Positions 17,488 to 25,565 are shown, counted from the stretch's first letter. The stretch: 25,610 nt of DNA from Bacteroidota bacterium (GCA_024244665.1 JAAEOI010000558.1:1-25610), one strand, 5' to 3'. The notes: generated by a model from the sequence alone, not told the origin. Numbers and translations: made by a program.

Positions 17488-18138
17488 CTAATCCATCATC
17501 TTCAGCATGGCCCTCACCACATTATCGGCTCCGTCGGCTATCTGGTCGATACTTGCATCGAGCATATAACAGGGAGTGGTGGCCACTTTTTGATCGCTGT
17601 CCACAACCACCTCACCATGGGTGGTATGGACGTGAGTTGCACCGGCAGATTCAATGGCTTCTGCAGTTCCCTGGTCATTCCCGATGGTGAGTTTCACAGA
17701 ACCCAACACCCTCGCAAGGATCACCGGCGAGATACAGAGTGCGCCTATGGGCTTGTTCAGTTGTGCCATTCCCTTAATTGCATTTTCCACCTCCGCTAGT
17801 ACCTTTGCATCGGCTCCATCGAAAGCCCAGGTGCAAAGGTTCTTGACTGCTCCGAATCCTCCGGGGAATAGCAAGCCATCAAACTCATCCGGGTTGAATT
17901 CCTTCAGATCCAGGATCTTCCCCCGCGCAATCCTGGCGGACTCCACCAGTACATTCCTCGTCTCATCCATCTCCTGTCCTGTGTAGTGGTTAAGAACATG
18001 GTGCTGCTCAATATCCGGTGCAAACACGTGGTAGGATCCACCCAGCCGGGTAATGGCAAGCATGCTCAGGGTGGCTTCATGAATTTCGGCTCCGTCAAAA
18101 ACACCGCAGCCTGATAAAATAACTGCAAACTTTTTCAT
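17488..18138 (-). CDS. elbB: Isoprenoid biosynthesis glyoxalase ElbB (class I GATase-like)
   Basis: A 216-residue member of the DJ-1/PfpI-like glutamine amidotransferase superfamily, matching ElbB (E. coli YhbL, about 217 residues). Signatures are MKKFAVILSGCGVFDGAEIHE at the start (quoted in part: ILSGCGVFDGAEIHE), LLFPGGFGAVKNLC (89-102) and the nucleophile elbow IGALCISPV with C135. The E. coli protein was linked to isoprenoid synthesis and has glyoxalase activity in vitro, and its real role is still unclear. An exact TAAATTTG -7-like box on the minus strand at 18219-18212 overlaps the start of the divergent thpR. It could drive elbB and the genes below it, but no -33 box is visible. Confidence 0.92.
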   Translation of the reverse strand: MKKFAVILSGCGVFDGAEIHEATLSMLAITRLGGSYHVFAPDIEQHHVLNHYTGQEMDETRNVLVESARIARGKILDLKEFNPDEFDGLLFPGGFGAVKNLCTWAFDGADAKVLAEVENAIKGMAQLNKPIGALCISPVILARVLGSVKLTIGNDQGTAEAIESAGATHVHTTHGEVVVDSDQKVATTPCYMLDASIDQIADGADNVVRAMLKMMD

Positions 18139-18172
18139 TCGTTAAACTTTTTTTATTTATTAAAAGCTCATG

Positions 18173-18205
18173 TTTGTTTCATTGTTCTCAGATTCGATAA
18201 ATTTA
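18173..18205 (+). promoter_or_regulatory. Candidate promoter of thpR
   Basis: TTTG at 18173-18176 and TAAATTTA at 18198-18205 (7 of 8 positions with specified bases near TAnnTTTG, last base A) are separated by 21 bases and lie just before the thpR ATG at 18219. The match is imperfect. Confidence 0.3.
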
Positions 18206-18218
18206 CAGATACAAATTT

Positions 18219-18794
18219 ATGGAAATTTGCAGAACATTCATCGGGGTGCCTTTACGGGTTGGGGATGAGTTCCTCAGGGCCAGAGAAGCGTTGATGGAGA
18301 GGCTTGCCGGGGAGAGGATCAGCTGGGTGGACCCGGAGCGATACCATGTGACCATCAGATTTATCGGGGATACCCTTCCGGAATCGTTTGAGGCGATCAG
18401 GAGCGCCTTACGAAAGCGGGTGGGAATTCCGTGTATTAGTATGTTAAACCTGCACCGGGCAGGAAGTTTTGGTCCGCGGAAAAAACCCAGAGTGGTATGG
18501 GTGGGATTTGAAAAGGCTCTTCTCTTTGAAATCCTGAAAAATGAGGTGGATGATGCACTTGATTCCTGTGGGATCCCCCCTGTTGATCAACCCTTCAGGG
18601 CGCATCTTACACTTGGGAGGGTTCGGAGCCTTAAGGATCTGTCCGCATACTACTCGGCAATCGATTCCATGAAGAGTCTGTTCTCAGGGAAAGTATCGGC
18701 CGACCGCCTGGTATTTTACAGGAGTGATCTGGGGCCCGGCGGACCTGTTTATACCCCGCTTGAGGAGATAATATTTTCTAATCAGGCCCTCTGA
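18219..18794 (+). CDS. thpR: RNA 2',3'-cyclic phosphodiesterase (2H family)
   Basis: A 191-residue 2H phosphoesterase of the ThpR/LigT type. It carries the two catalytic H-x-T motifs at H43-V-T45 (RYHVTIRF) and H129-L-T131 (RAHLTLGRV), plus FIGVPL near the N-terminus. Family members hydrolyse RNA 2',3'-cyclic phosphate ends to 2'-phosphates, and some ligate tRNA halves in vitro. The length is normal. It is the only + strand gene between 7.2 kb and 24.9 kb. Its last 13 bases overlap the end of the convergent biotin carrier gene, so no terminator fits between the two. Confidence 0.93.
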   Translation: MEICRTFIGVPLRVGDEFLRAREALMERLAGERISWVDPERYHVTIRFIGDTLPESFEAIRSALRKRVGIPCISMLNLHRAGSFGPRKKPRVVWVGFEKALLFEILKNEVDDALDSCGIPPVDQPFRAHLTLGRVRSLKDLSAYYSAIDSMKSLFSGKVSADRLVFYRSDLGPGGPVYTPLEEIIFSNQAL

Positions 18795-19318
18795 ATATCG
18801 ATCATCACATCATCCTTCATCACCGAGTCACCCTTCTTTACCTCCACCGATTTAACAATGCCGGAGACATGACAGAGGATCTCATTCTGCATCTTCATGG
18901 CCTCGAGGATGATGATTGGTTCACCCTCTTTCACATCTGCTCCTTCTTCCACCAGGATGTCAATGATTTTTCCGGGCATTGGCGCCTCAATGGCAACAGA
19001 TGAGGATGTGTCCCCCTGCTGCTCAAGGAACCTTCTTCGTTTCAGTGAGACGGGTGTCTCAACGCTGAAGGAGTGCCAGACACCATTGATCATGACAGTA
19101 TACTTGTTCTGGTTCTTTTCGATCACATCCAGCATGTACTTTTTGTTCTTCCACACGATGTATGAAAAGCCGTTGGGATCCTCACGCAATTTGATATCTA
19201 CTTTTTCACCCTTGTAATTGATGCGTTTCTCCAGGGGAGTCTTAAACTCGTACACCTTGTTGGTCGAACTCAGTGCGATCAGTTTTGACTGTGTTTTTTT
19301 CTTTGGTTCTCGAGCCAT
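18782..19318 (-). CDS. Biotin carboxyl carrier subunit of an acyl-CoA carboxylase
   Basis: A 178-residue biotin carrier. The C-terminal biotinyl domain (about 108-177) begins with IEAPMPGKIIDILVEEGADV and holds the EAMKM motif with the biotinylated lysine K142. The N-terminal 90 or so residues (SKLIALSSTNKVYEFKTPLE and a beta-rich part) are typical of stand-alone carriers that dock with acyl-CoA carboxylase subunits. It is the last gene of the three-gene carboxylase operon, 14 bases after the biotin carboxylase gene, and should swing carboxybiotin between the other two subunits. It overlaps convergent thpR by 13 bases. Confidence 0.93.
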   Translation of the reverse strand: MAREPKKKTQSKLIALSSTNKVYEFKTPLEKRINYKGEKVDIKLREDPNGFSYIVWKNKKYMLDVIEKNQNKYTVMINGVWHSFSVETPVSLKRRRFLEQQGDTSSSVAIEAPMPGKIIDILVEEGADVKEGEPIIILEAMKMQNEILCHVSGIVKSVEVKKGDSVMKDDVMIDIQRA

Positions 19319-19332
19319 ATCAGAATCTGGAA

Positions 19333-20835
19333 TTAACTTAAGCGTTTATTGAGTACCCAGGGTGAGATCTCTTTCCCCTTCTTTACGTGGAGCGATTTTT
19401 CTTCATTTTCGTCAAACTCCCTTGCATAATCATATGTGGCAAAAAAGGCCGCAAGCATTGCCTCATCCGGTTCGTGGTGGTAATGGAGTTTCAACTCTTT
19501 GCTGAGGAAGGATGTGTTGAAAGTCCCTTTTCTGAAGTTCTTATTCTGAAGCACAGCCCTGCAGAATGCAAGGGTGGTCTTGGTGCCTTTGATCCAGAAT
19601 TTACGGATGGCAAGACTTGAACGCTGAAGTGCCTTTTCACGGTCCTCTCCATGGACAATCAGCTTAGCAATCATAGAGTCGTAGTAGGGGGTGATAACGG
19701 AACCATCCCTTACCCCGGTGTCGACCCTGATGTGATCATCCTGCGGCCATGAGATCTTCTCAATGGTTCCAAGGCTGGGAGAGAAGCCGGATTGTACATC
19801 TTCGGCATTGATCCGCCACTCGATCGCCCATCCGTTTAGTTTTATATCCTTCTGAGCGAAAGCCAGTTTTTCTCCCTGGGCAATCAGGATCATCTGTTCA
19901 ATAAGGTCTATTCCTGTTACCATCTCTGTGACAGGGTGCTCCACCTGGATCCGGGTATTCATCTCCATGAAGGAGAAGTGGTTCTTGTCATCCAGCAGGA
20001 ATTCCACAGTCCCGGCTGAGTAGTAGTTGACTGATTTTGCAATGCGGATGGCCGCATCTCCCATCTTTTTGCGAAGTGCTTTATCCAGTGCAGGGGAGGG
20101 GGATTCTTCAAGGAGTTTCTGGTGCTTCCTCTGAACCGAACACTCTCTTTCACCAAGGTGGACCACATTACCATGCTTGTCGGCGAGGATCTGGAATTCG
20201 ATGTGCCTGGGTTCCCGGACAAATTTCTCAATAAAAACATCCGGGTTATTGAAGGCTTTCGCTGCTTCATTGGTAGCCAGGGTGAACATCCGCTCCATAT
20301 CCTTCTCCTTCTCCACCACACGCATCCCACGGCCTCCACCCCCGGCGGCGGCTTTCAGGATGATGGGGAAACCAACCTTGCGGGCAATTTCGATGGCCTC
20401 TTCGGGATCTCTGACTGATCCTGCGCTGCCACCCAGAAGCGGCACGTCGTGGGCTTTGGCCAGCTCCTTGGCGATGGTTTTATTTCCCATACGGTAGATG
20501 GCGTCGTGTGAGGGACCAATGAAAATGATACCCTCCTCTTCACAGCGGCGCGCAAAGTCCGGGTTTTCTGCTAAGAATCCATACCCGGGGTGGATGGAAT
20601 CCACTTTCCTCTTTTTGGCATTGGATATGATTTTTTCCATGTCGAGGAAATCGGGCAGGGTATCGTTGATGGTTTCTGAGAAATCGATGATCTCATCAGC
20701 TTCCTCCAGGTACCATGCATTGGGCTCCTTGTTGGTCTTGATCACATAGGATTTGATGCCCATTTCTCTCGCTGTACGGATGATCCGTATTGCGATTTCG
20801 CCGCGGTTGGCTATCAGTATGCTCTTAATTTTCAT
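19333..20835 (-). CDS. accC: Biotin carboxylase subunit of an acyl-CoA carboxylase
   Basis: A 500-residue biotin carboxylase that uses ATP and bicarbonate to carboxylate carrier-bound biotin. It has the N-terminal domain (ILIANRGEIAIRI, 6-18; IHPGYGFLAENP, 81-92), the ATP-grasp glycine loop AAGGGGRGM (163-171), the catalytic EMNTRIQVEHPVTE (291-304) and the C-terminal domain with WRINAED. After the usual 450 or so residues there is an extra C-terminal tail of about 50. Oddly, residues 28-60, where most biotin carboxylases have a 'S-x-AD-R-x-x-H-V' segment, read KSYVIKTNKEPNAWYLEEAD, so this stretch is changed while all catalytic motifs stay intact. It lies between the carboxyltransferase gene (9 bases) and the carrier gene (14 bases). 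Confidence 0.93.
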   Translation of the reverse strand: MKIKSILIANRGEIAIRIIRTAREMGIKSYVIKTNKEPNAWYLEEADEIIDFSETINDTLPDFLDMEKIISNAKKRKVDSIHPGYGFLAENPDFARRCEEEGIIFIGPSHDAIYRMGNKTIAKELAKAHDVPLLGGSAGSVRDPEEAIEIARKVGFPIILKAAAGGGGRGMRVVEKEKDMERMFTLATNEAAKAFNNPDVFIEKFVREPRHIEFQILADKHGNVVHLGERECSVQRKHQKLLEESPSPALDKALRKKMGDAAIRIAKSVNYYSAGTVEFLLDDKNHFSFMEMNTRIQVEHPVTEMVTGIDLIEQMILIAQGEKLAFAQKDIKLNGWAIEWRINAEDVQSGFSPSLGTIEKISWPQDDHIRVDTGVRDGSVITPYYDSMIAKLIVHGEDREKALQRSSLAIRKFWIKGTKTTLAFCRAVLQNKNFRKGTFNTSFLSKELKLHYHHEPDEAMLAAFFATYDYAREFDENEEKSLHVKKGKEISPWVLNKRLS

Positions 20836-20844
20836 AAGTGAAAA

Positions 20845-22404
20845 CTAAAGTGGAATGTTGCCATGTTTCCTGGCAGGGTTATCAATAAATTTGTTCTCAA
20901 GAGCTTCATAGGCCCGGATTAGCTTCTGCCGGGTCATTGCCGGGTCGATCACTTCATCGATGAAGCCGCGCTCATCGGCCACATATGGATTTGCAATCTC
21001 CTTCCGGTACCTGGCTGCCAGCTCTTTCTTCAGGGCAACCGGGTCGTCAGAGGCGTCCAACTCTTTCCGGTAGAGGATTGCTACGGCCCCTTCCGGCCCC
21101 ATGACCGCAATCTCAGCAGTGGGCCATGCGAAGTTGAAGTCGCCCCCAAGGTTCTTGCTGTTCATGACGCAATATGCTCCCCCGTATGATTTTCGCAGGA
21201 TGACAGTGATTCTTGGAACGGTTGAGTCTGCAAAGGCGTAGAGCATTTTTGCACCGTGACGTATGATCCCATTGTGCTCCTGGTCGATGCCTGGCAGGAA
21301 GCCCGGAACATCCTCAAGGATCAGAAGGGGAATGTTGAAAGCATCACAGAACCTGATGAAACGTGCCCCTTTGGTGGAAGAATTGATGTCAAGTGTCCCG
21401 GCCAGTACTTTGGGCTGGTTAGCCACAATGCCGATCACTTTCCCGTCAAGACGGGCAAACCCGATTACCACATTCTGAGCATAGTTTTTTGAAATTTCGA
21501 AGAAGGAGCGTTTATCCACAACCAGTTTGATTACATCCTTCACATCATAGGGTTTGTTGGCATCGTCGGGAACAATGTTCCTGAGTTTCTCCTCAATTTC
21601 CTGTGTTTCATTATTGGAGAGCTCCATTTCCGGTGGATTCTCCATGTTGTTGGCGGGGAGATAGGAGAGCATGTGCCGGACCCCCATCAGTGTGTTCTCC
21701 TCATCCTCGTAAACCTGGTGAGCCACACCACTCTTTTTGGAATGGACACCTGCTCCACCGAGATCGTTCAGTGAGACATCCTCATTGAGCACCTCCTTGA
21801 CCACATTGGGGCCGGTCACAAACATGTAGCTTGTATGGTTGGTCATGAAGACAAAATCGGTAATTGAGGGTGAGTAGACTGCTCCTCCGGCTGCGGGTCC
21901 CATGATCACTGAGATCTGAGGAATGACTCCTGAAGACTGTACATTCCGGTAGAAGATCCCGGCGTATCCGGCCAGGCTGGCCACTCCCTCCTGTATACGC
22001 GCCCCACCCGAGTCGATCAGCCCGATCATTGGTGCTCCCATTTTCAGTGCCATGTCCTGTATCTTCATGATTTTCGCAGCGTGGACCGATCCAAGGGATC
22101 CGCCCATGACCGTAAAGTCCTGGGCATAGGCAAAAGTGACCCGTCCGTGGATCAGTCCGTGACCGATGATTACCCCGTCGCCATAGGCCTGTTTCACCTT
22201 ACCAAAACCTGTGTCAGCCTTATCGGCAGTCACATACGCGTCCACCTCCTCAAATGTGTCTTCATCAAACAGGATTTCGATTCTTTTCCAGGCAGTCAGT
22301 TTCCCTTTGGCATGCTGTTTGGCTTCAGCTTTATTATCACGTTGGGAATCGTATGAGTCCTGCCTCTCGAGGAATCTGGCAAAGTTTCTTCCTTTAACAT
22401 CCAT
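20845..22404 (-). CDS. pccB: Acyl-CoA carboxylase carboxyltransferase subunit (propionyl-CoA type)
   Basis: A 519-residue carboxyltransferase with two crotonase-like halves. The first has GGSLGSVHAAKI (101-112), SGGARIQEG (132-140) and GPAAGGAVYSP (169-179), which bind the CoA substrate. The second has EDVPGFLPG, QEHNGIIRHGAKMLYA, RKSYGGAYCVMNSK and WPTAEIAVMGPEGA. The C-terminus RKHGNIPL is typical of propionyl/methylmalonyl-CoA enzymes. The lineage is shared with methylmalonyl-CoA decarboxylase alpha subunits, but no membrane beta subunit lies here while an ATP-dependent biotin carboxylase does, so an ATP-driven carboxylase is more likely. Whether propionyl-CoA or acetyl-CoA is the substrate is inference. 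It is the first gene of the operon and has a promoter candidate upstream. Confidence 0.92.
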   Translation of the reverse strand: MDVKGRNFARFLERQDSYDSQRDNKAEAKQHAKGKLTAWKRIEILFDEDTFEEVDAYVTADKADTGFGKVKQAYGDGVIIGHGLIHGRVTFAYAQDFTVMGGSLGSVHAAKIMKIQDMALKMGAPMIGLIDSGGARIQEGVASLAGYAGIFYRNVQSSGVIPQISVIMGPAAGGAVYSPSITDFVFMTNHTSYMFVTGPNVVKEVLNEDVSLNDLGGAGVHSKKSGVAHQVYEDEENTLMGVRHMLSYLPANNMENPPEMELSNNETQEIEEKLRNIVPDDANKPYDVKDVIKLVVDKRSFFEISKNYAQNVVIGFARLDGKVIGIVANQPKVLAGTLDINSSTKGARFIRFCDAFNIPLLILEDVPGFLPGIDQEHNGIIRHGAKMLYAFADSTVPRITVILRKSYGGAYCVMNSKNLGGDFNFAWPTAEIAVMGPEGAVAILYRKELDASDDPVALKKELAARYRKEIANPYVADERGFIDEVIDPAMTRQKLIRAYEALENKFIDNPARKHGNIPL

Positions 22405-22476
22405 AGCTTAGATCTGTTGCTGTATTTAAGACCCGTTAATGTATAAAATGTTTAACCGGCTCAATAAAATCTGATG

Positions 22477-22506
22477 CAAAACTATAAATAAATATCAATT
22501 TTCGAA
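22477..22506 (-). promoter_or_regulatory. Promoter candidate of the acyl-CoA carboxylase operon
   Basis: On the minus strand TAGTTTTG (22484-22477, then C) fits TAnnTTTG exactly, and TTC (22506-22504), one base off TTG, lies 19 bases upstream. The implied leader before the pccB ATG is about 66 bases. Confidence 0.5.
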
Positions 22507-22526
22507 TTTCTGAAGAAGCTGAGGGC

Positions 22527-24227
22527 TTACTTAAATAGTTTCTTATCTCTTTCTGATGCGTTAGCGGCCCATTCCAACGGGATGCAATGCCAGTTGCTGT
22601 AGCTCGCGGGGAAAATAGTATCGCTCCGTCCAAGATACTCCATCAGGTGAAAGCGTAGGTCATTGTCGGTCGACCAGCTTACCCGGCCTGGTAATTCATA
22701 TGCCTGAATGCCTGCCCCGGCGGTCAGGTGCCCTCCTCCACCATTTCCCCTGTAGGAGTTGATGGCCACACTGTATTTTTCATCTTCCCGGAAAGGATTT
22801 CCATTGGTGAAGCCCAGAATGCTGACCCGGTTACCCGGATCCCTGCTTACATCAATGGTATAATCGATTCCGGCAGCAGAGGAGAAGTTGTAATACTGAT
22901 TGGCCAGCCTGCCCGGAACATCTTCACTGAACTGCAAAAGGTGGTCGCCAGGTTTTTTCATTGTAGTGAACCAGATCCCTGCGGCATGTTCAAGGAACCC
23001 GTCAATCTCCGATCCTGAAAGTATCATGGAATAGAGCATGTTCTCGAAACGGTAGAGCTTAAACAGGTCGGATACAAGCAGGGGACCCTTTTGCAGGGTG
23101 GTGTTAATGGAGAGCGGGGCGGTAAAGGAGAGATCTGCGCCTGTGAGTTCAAGTTGAACCTGATGGATCAGGGACATCATGGAGGAGGGTCCGAATAGAG
23201 CGTCACTGCCCTTCATCTCACAGGAGAGCCATGTTATGGTGTCCTCCAGATAGCGGGAGACAGTTTCGCGCTCCCGGGAAAAAAGCTCCTGGAAAGCGGC
23301 AGAGGGTTCATAATCTTTCATGGAAATGTTCTCTCCCCGGAGCTCCGTGATCCCATTCTTCCCGAAAGTGACGGTAAGCTCGCCGGCGTAACGTCCGTGG
23401 CTTCCCGGATCAATCACCAGTACGCTGTCTCCGTTCTTTGTGGCAATATTCTGAATTGAAACCCGGTGGTCGTGCCCGGCAAAGATTACATCAAATCCGG
23501 GGACCTGCTCTGCAACAATCAGAACGGCATTGTCATTGAGGTAGGCATCAGTATTCCCCCCGTATCCGGCATCGGTCCCCGAATGAAACAGGCCCACCAC
23601 CAGTTCGGGGTCCTCCTTTTCAATGATTTTCGGGATCCATTCACCGGCTGTTTCAACCATATCTCTGAATTCAATTCCCGGCCAGAGGTTTTTCGGCAAC
23701 CAATGAGGAATTCCCGGGGTGATCAGCCCCAGTACGGCAATCTTTTTTCTCCCGGCCTTCAGGATGGTATAGGGTTCCAAATAAGGTTCCCCTGAAAGGG
23801 TGCTGACAACATTGGCTGCGAGCCAGGGGAATGTGAATTCCGAACGGACCCTGTTATAAACGGCCGGACCTGTTTCGATGTCGTGATTCCCTACTGTTCC
23901 AGCAGCATAGCCCATATGGTTCATCACCGTTGCCGAAAGGTGAGTGGAGAGGGTATCAATGAAATTGTAGTAGTAGACCGTCGGCTGCCCCTGCAGGAAA
24001 TCACCGTTATCCAGCAGGAAAAAGAGGGTGTCCTCTTTGAGCCGGTTTTTGTTAACATAACTACATATATGGGCAAGGGAGTTATCGGCTGGCCTCCTCG
24101 AGATAAAATTATAGGGAAAGATCATTCCGTGAACATCTGTTGTAACCGCCAGGCGAATAACTGTTTCATGATTACTGCAGGCAGCTGTTCCAATAAGGAT
24201 GATCCCCAATATTATTGTGTTTCTCAT
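22527..24227 (-). CDS. 5'-nucleotidase / 2',3'-cyclic phosphodiesterase lipoprotein
   Basis: A 566-residue secreted phosphoesterase of the UshA/5'-nucleotidase family. The signal peptide MRNTIILGIILIGTAAC has a lipobox cysteine at residue 17. The metallophosphatase domain has D31-x-H33, NGDF (74-77), GNHD (113-116), FHSG and GHDH, the full two-metal set. The C-terminal nucleotide-recognition domain ends with NSYRGNGGGGHLTAGAG, the usual substrate-binding glycine loop. It should release phosphate from extracellular nucleotides. The frame is open to a GTG at 24308, but that would put 27 residues before the signal peptide, so I take the ATG at 24227. It stands alone: the carboxylase operon below has its own promoter, and an IS66 remnant lies upstream. 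Confidence 0.9.
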   Translation of the reverse strand: MRNTIILGIILIGTAACSNHETVIRLAVTTDVHGMIFPYNFISRRPADNSLAHICSYVNKNRLKEDTLFFLLDNGDFLQGQPTVYYYNFIDTLSTHLSATVMNHMGYAAGTVGNHDIETGPAVYNRVRSEFTFPWLAANVVSTLSGEPYLEPYTILKAGRKKIAVLGLITPGIPHWLPKNLWPGIEFRDMVETAGEWIPKIIEKEDPELVVGLFHSGTDAGYGGNTDAYLNDNAVLIVAEQVPGFDVIFAGHDHRVSIQNIATKNGDSVLVIDPGSHGRYAGELTVTFGKNGITELRGENISMKDYEPSAAFQELFSRERETVSRYLEDTITWLSCEMKGSDALFGPSSMMSLIHQVQLELTGADLSFTAPLSINTTLQKGPLLVSDLFKLYRFENMLYSMILSGSEIDGFLEHAAGIWFTTMKKPGDHLLQFSEDVPGRLANQYYNFSSAAGIDYTIDVSRDPGNRVSILGFTNGNPFREDEKYSVAINSYRGNGGGGHLTAGAGIQAYELPGRVSWSTDNDLRFHLMEYLGRSDTIFPASYSNWHCIPLEWAANASERDKKLFK

Positions 24228-24361
24228 TATTATACCCCTATTCTGTAAGTTAAAAATAAAGGTATCAATAGTTGTCGGATTGATGAAATTCGAGCCAAAA
24301 GTGGACACCTGAATTGAAAATTGACATATTGAAGGGCATTTAACCGCTTATGGGGAAGGTG

Positions 24362-24620
24362 CAGATTATTTTAATTCATTCCAGAATCGAAAATGTCACC
24401 GGTCTGAAGTGTATTGGTTAAGAGATAACTGATGAGCTTGAGTATAATAACCGGAGCACAAAAGGCAGCCATGTTCTATTCCTTTTTCGGCACATGCAAA
24501 TTTAACGATGTGGATCCGTTCAAATGGATGAAAACAGTCATTGGAATAATGCCAGATCACCCGGCCAACAAACTGGTCGATCTCCTTCCACAAAATCTGG
24601 ATCTACAGAAGTATTCCTGA
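24362..24620 (+). pseudogene. Decayed IS66-type transposase, C-terminal end only
   Basis: From about 24450 to the stop at 24618-24620 the frame encodes AQKAAMFYSFFGTCKFNDVD, then PFKWMKTVI and NKLVDLLPQNL. This is the conserved C-terminal tail of IS66-family TnpC transposases. Upstream the similarity seems to go on in other frames with stops: SRIEN at about 24380-24394 resembles the 'IDNN-x-IEN' motif, and the 'GRKNYLF' position is interrupted by TAA. The catalytic core is missing. An open frame starts at an ATG at 24432 but has no ground to be a real start. The last part is a confident call and the upstream extension is a judgement by eye. Confidence 0.65.
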
Positions 24621-24630
24621 AATCCCCTCG

Positions 24631-24656
24631 GGCAGTGTAGTTCGTCGGACGGATAC
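24631..24656 (+). mobile_element. Possible right end of the IS66 remnant
   Basis: Shortly after the transposase stop the sequence GTCGGACGGATAC (24644-24656) resembles the end of IS66 elements, whose outer ends usually read GTAAGC on one strand and GCTTAC on the other. Two bases near the end differ. No matching left inverted repeat was found between the nucleotidase gene and the remnant, so the left boundary and any 8-bp target duplication are unknown. Confidence 0.4.
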
Positions 24657-24971
24657 GGTAAAAATACCTTTCTGATACAGGGATTTATACGCATGTTCTT
24701 TAAGTGATACTATTGTATTATCGAGTGTTTCTCCCTTTTTTATTCGATAGATGTTGAAGACATTTGCATATATATTCTCATTAACTAAAGCTTCGCAGTC
24801 CTTTTAAATGTTGAAAACTAACAAGATTTAGAATTGATATACGAACATATAGAGCATGAAGTCAAATTGTAAACGGTTGAATTTATCAGCATTGAAAACA
24901 AGTGCAAAACCTTAATTAATTAAGGTGCGGATATTGAAGTTACATCTTCCGGGAATCAATTTTTTTTTAGG
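24657..24971. other. A+T-rich gene-free stretch upstream of the cytochrome gene
   Basis: About 315 bases with no credible reading frame, RNA gene or terminator. They are richer in A+T than the flanking genes and contain the palindrome listed separately. No good TAnnTTTG box with a spaced TTTG stands out. Together with the IS66 remnant this makes the longest stretch without an intact gene in the window (about 740 bases). Confidence 0.6.
24909..24926. promoter_or_regulatory. Perfect 18-bp palindrome, operator-like
   Basis: ACCTTAATTAATTAAGGT reads the same on both strands over all 18 bases, with no central spacer. It is centred about 54 bases before the ATG at 24972 (about 87 before the ATG at 25005). 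It is not followed by a T run, so it is not a terminator. The symmetry fits a binding site of a dimeric regulator for the cytochrome gene, but no consensus that I know (CRP/FNR has TTGAT-N4-ATCAA) matches. Confidence 0.4.
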
Positions 24972-25535
24972 ATGCGACTCACATTTAACAAAAAATTATT
25001 TGCTATGTCATCAAAGAAACTTTTAGCTGTTGCGGTTCTGGCAATCTTTGCAATAGGTGCGTTACAGGCCCAGGACTTCAAATACATCGGTGCTGCAAAG
25101 TGCAAGATGTGTCACATCAAAGCTTCCAAAGGCGAGCAGTATAAACTATGGTTGGAGGGCCCTCATGCCAATGCATTGAAGGTGCTGAGCAGCCCTGAGG
25201 CACTGGCAATTGCCAAGGAGAAAGGTATTGCCGATCCAAAAACCGACTCTCGCTGCCTGAAGTGCCACATAACAGTTGGTCATATTGACAAGAGCCTGAG
25301 TGCTGGTATCAAATCGGCAGAGGGAGTCTCTTGCGAATCTTGCCACGGACCCGGAAGTCGTTATAAGGATGCCTCCATCATGACATTCAGGGAAATGTCC
25401 ATTAAGAACGGATTGATTCTTCCAACCGAAAAGGTGTGCAAAAACTGTCATAATCGCAACAGCCCGCGTTACAAGCCTTTCGTATTTAAAGAGAGGGTAG
25501 CCAAGATTGCCCATCCAAGGCCCAAAGTGAAATAG
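24972..25535 (+). CDS. Exported tetraheme cytochrome c (cytochrome c554-like)
   Basis: A 187-residue secreted c-type cytochrome with four heme-binding CXXCH motifs: CKMCH (44-48), CLKCH (95-99), CESCH (121-125, in GVSCESCHGPG) and CKNCH (156-160). The arrangement and the SCESCHGPG phrase are typical of the cytochrome c554/c' type domain. It should carry electrons in the periplasm, perhaps in anaerobic respiration or to a terminal oxidase. The partner cannot be named from this window. A signal peptide ends near ALQAQ. The ATG at 25005 (MSSKKLLAVAVLAIFAIG) would give a neater signal peptide and an A-rich upstream region, and is a serious alternative to 24972. A palindrome lies upstream and a terminator downstream, so it looks monocistronic. 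Confidence 0.9.
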   Translation: MRLTFNKKLFAMSSKKLLAVAVLAIFAIGALQAQDFKYIGAAKCKMCHIKASKGEQYKLWLEGPHANALKVLSSPEALAIAKEKGIADPKTDSRCLKCHITVGHIDKSLSAGIKSAEGVSCESCHGPGSRYKDASIMTFREMSIKNGLILPTEKVCKNCHNRNSPRYKPFVFKERVAKIAHPRPKVK

Positions 25536-25565
25536 CATTTGGCTTCAAAATATTATATTAAGTAG

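Noticed and set aside
20845..22404. Reading of the carboxyltransferase as a sodium-pumping methylmalonyl-CoA decarboxylase alpha subunit
   Set aside because: No membrane beta, gamma or delta subunit is present, and an ATP-grasp biotin carboxylase lies in the same operon.
24284..24320. Sequence around GTGGACACC that recalls ends of some insertion sequences
   Set aside because: No matching inverted partner or transposase could be tied to it.
24396..24593. A 65-residue minus-strand frame opposite the IS66 remnant
   Set aside because: The + strand carries the recognisable transposase tail, so this is its shadow.
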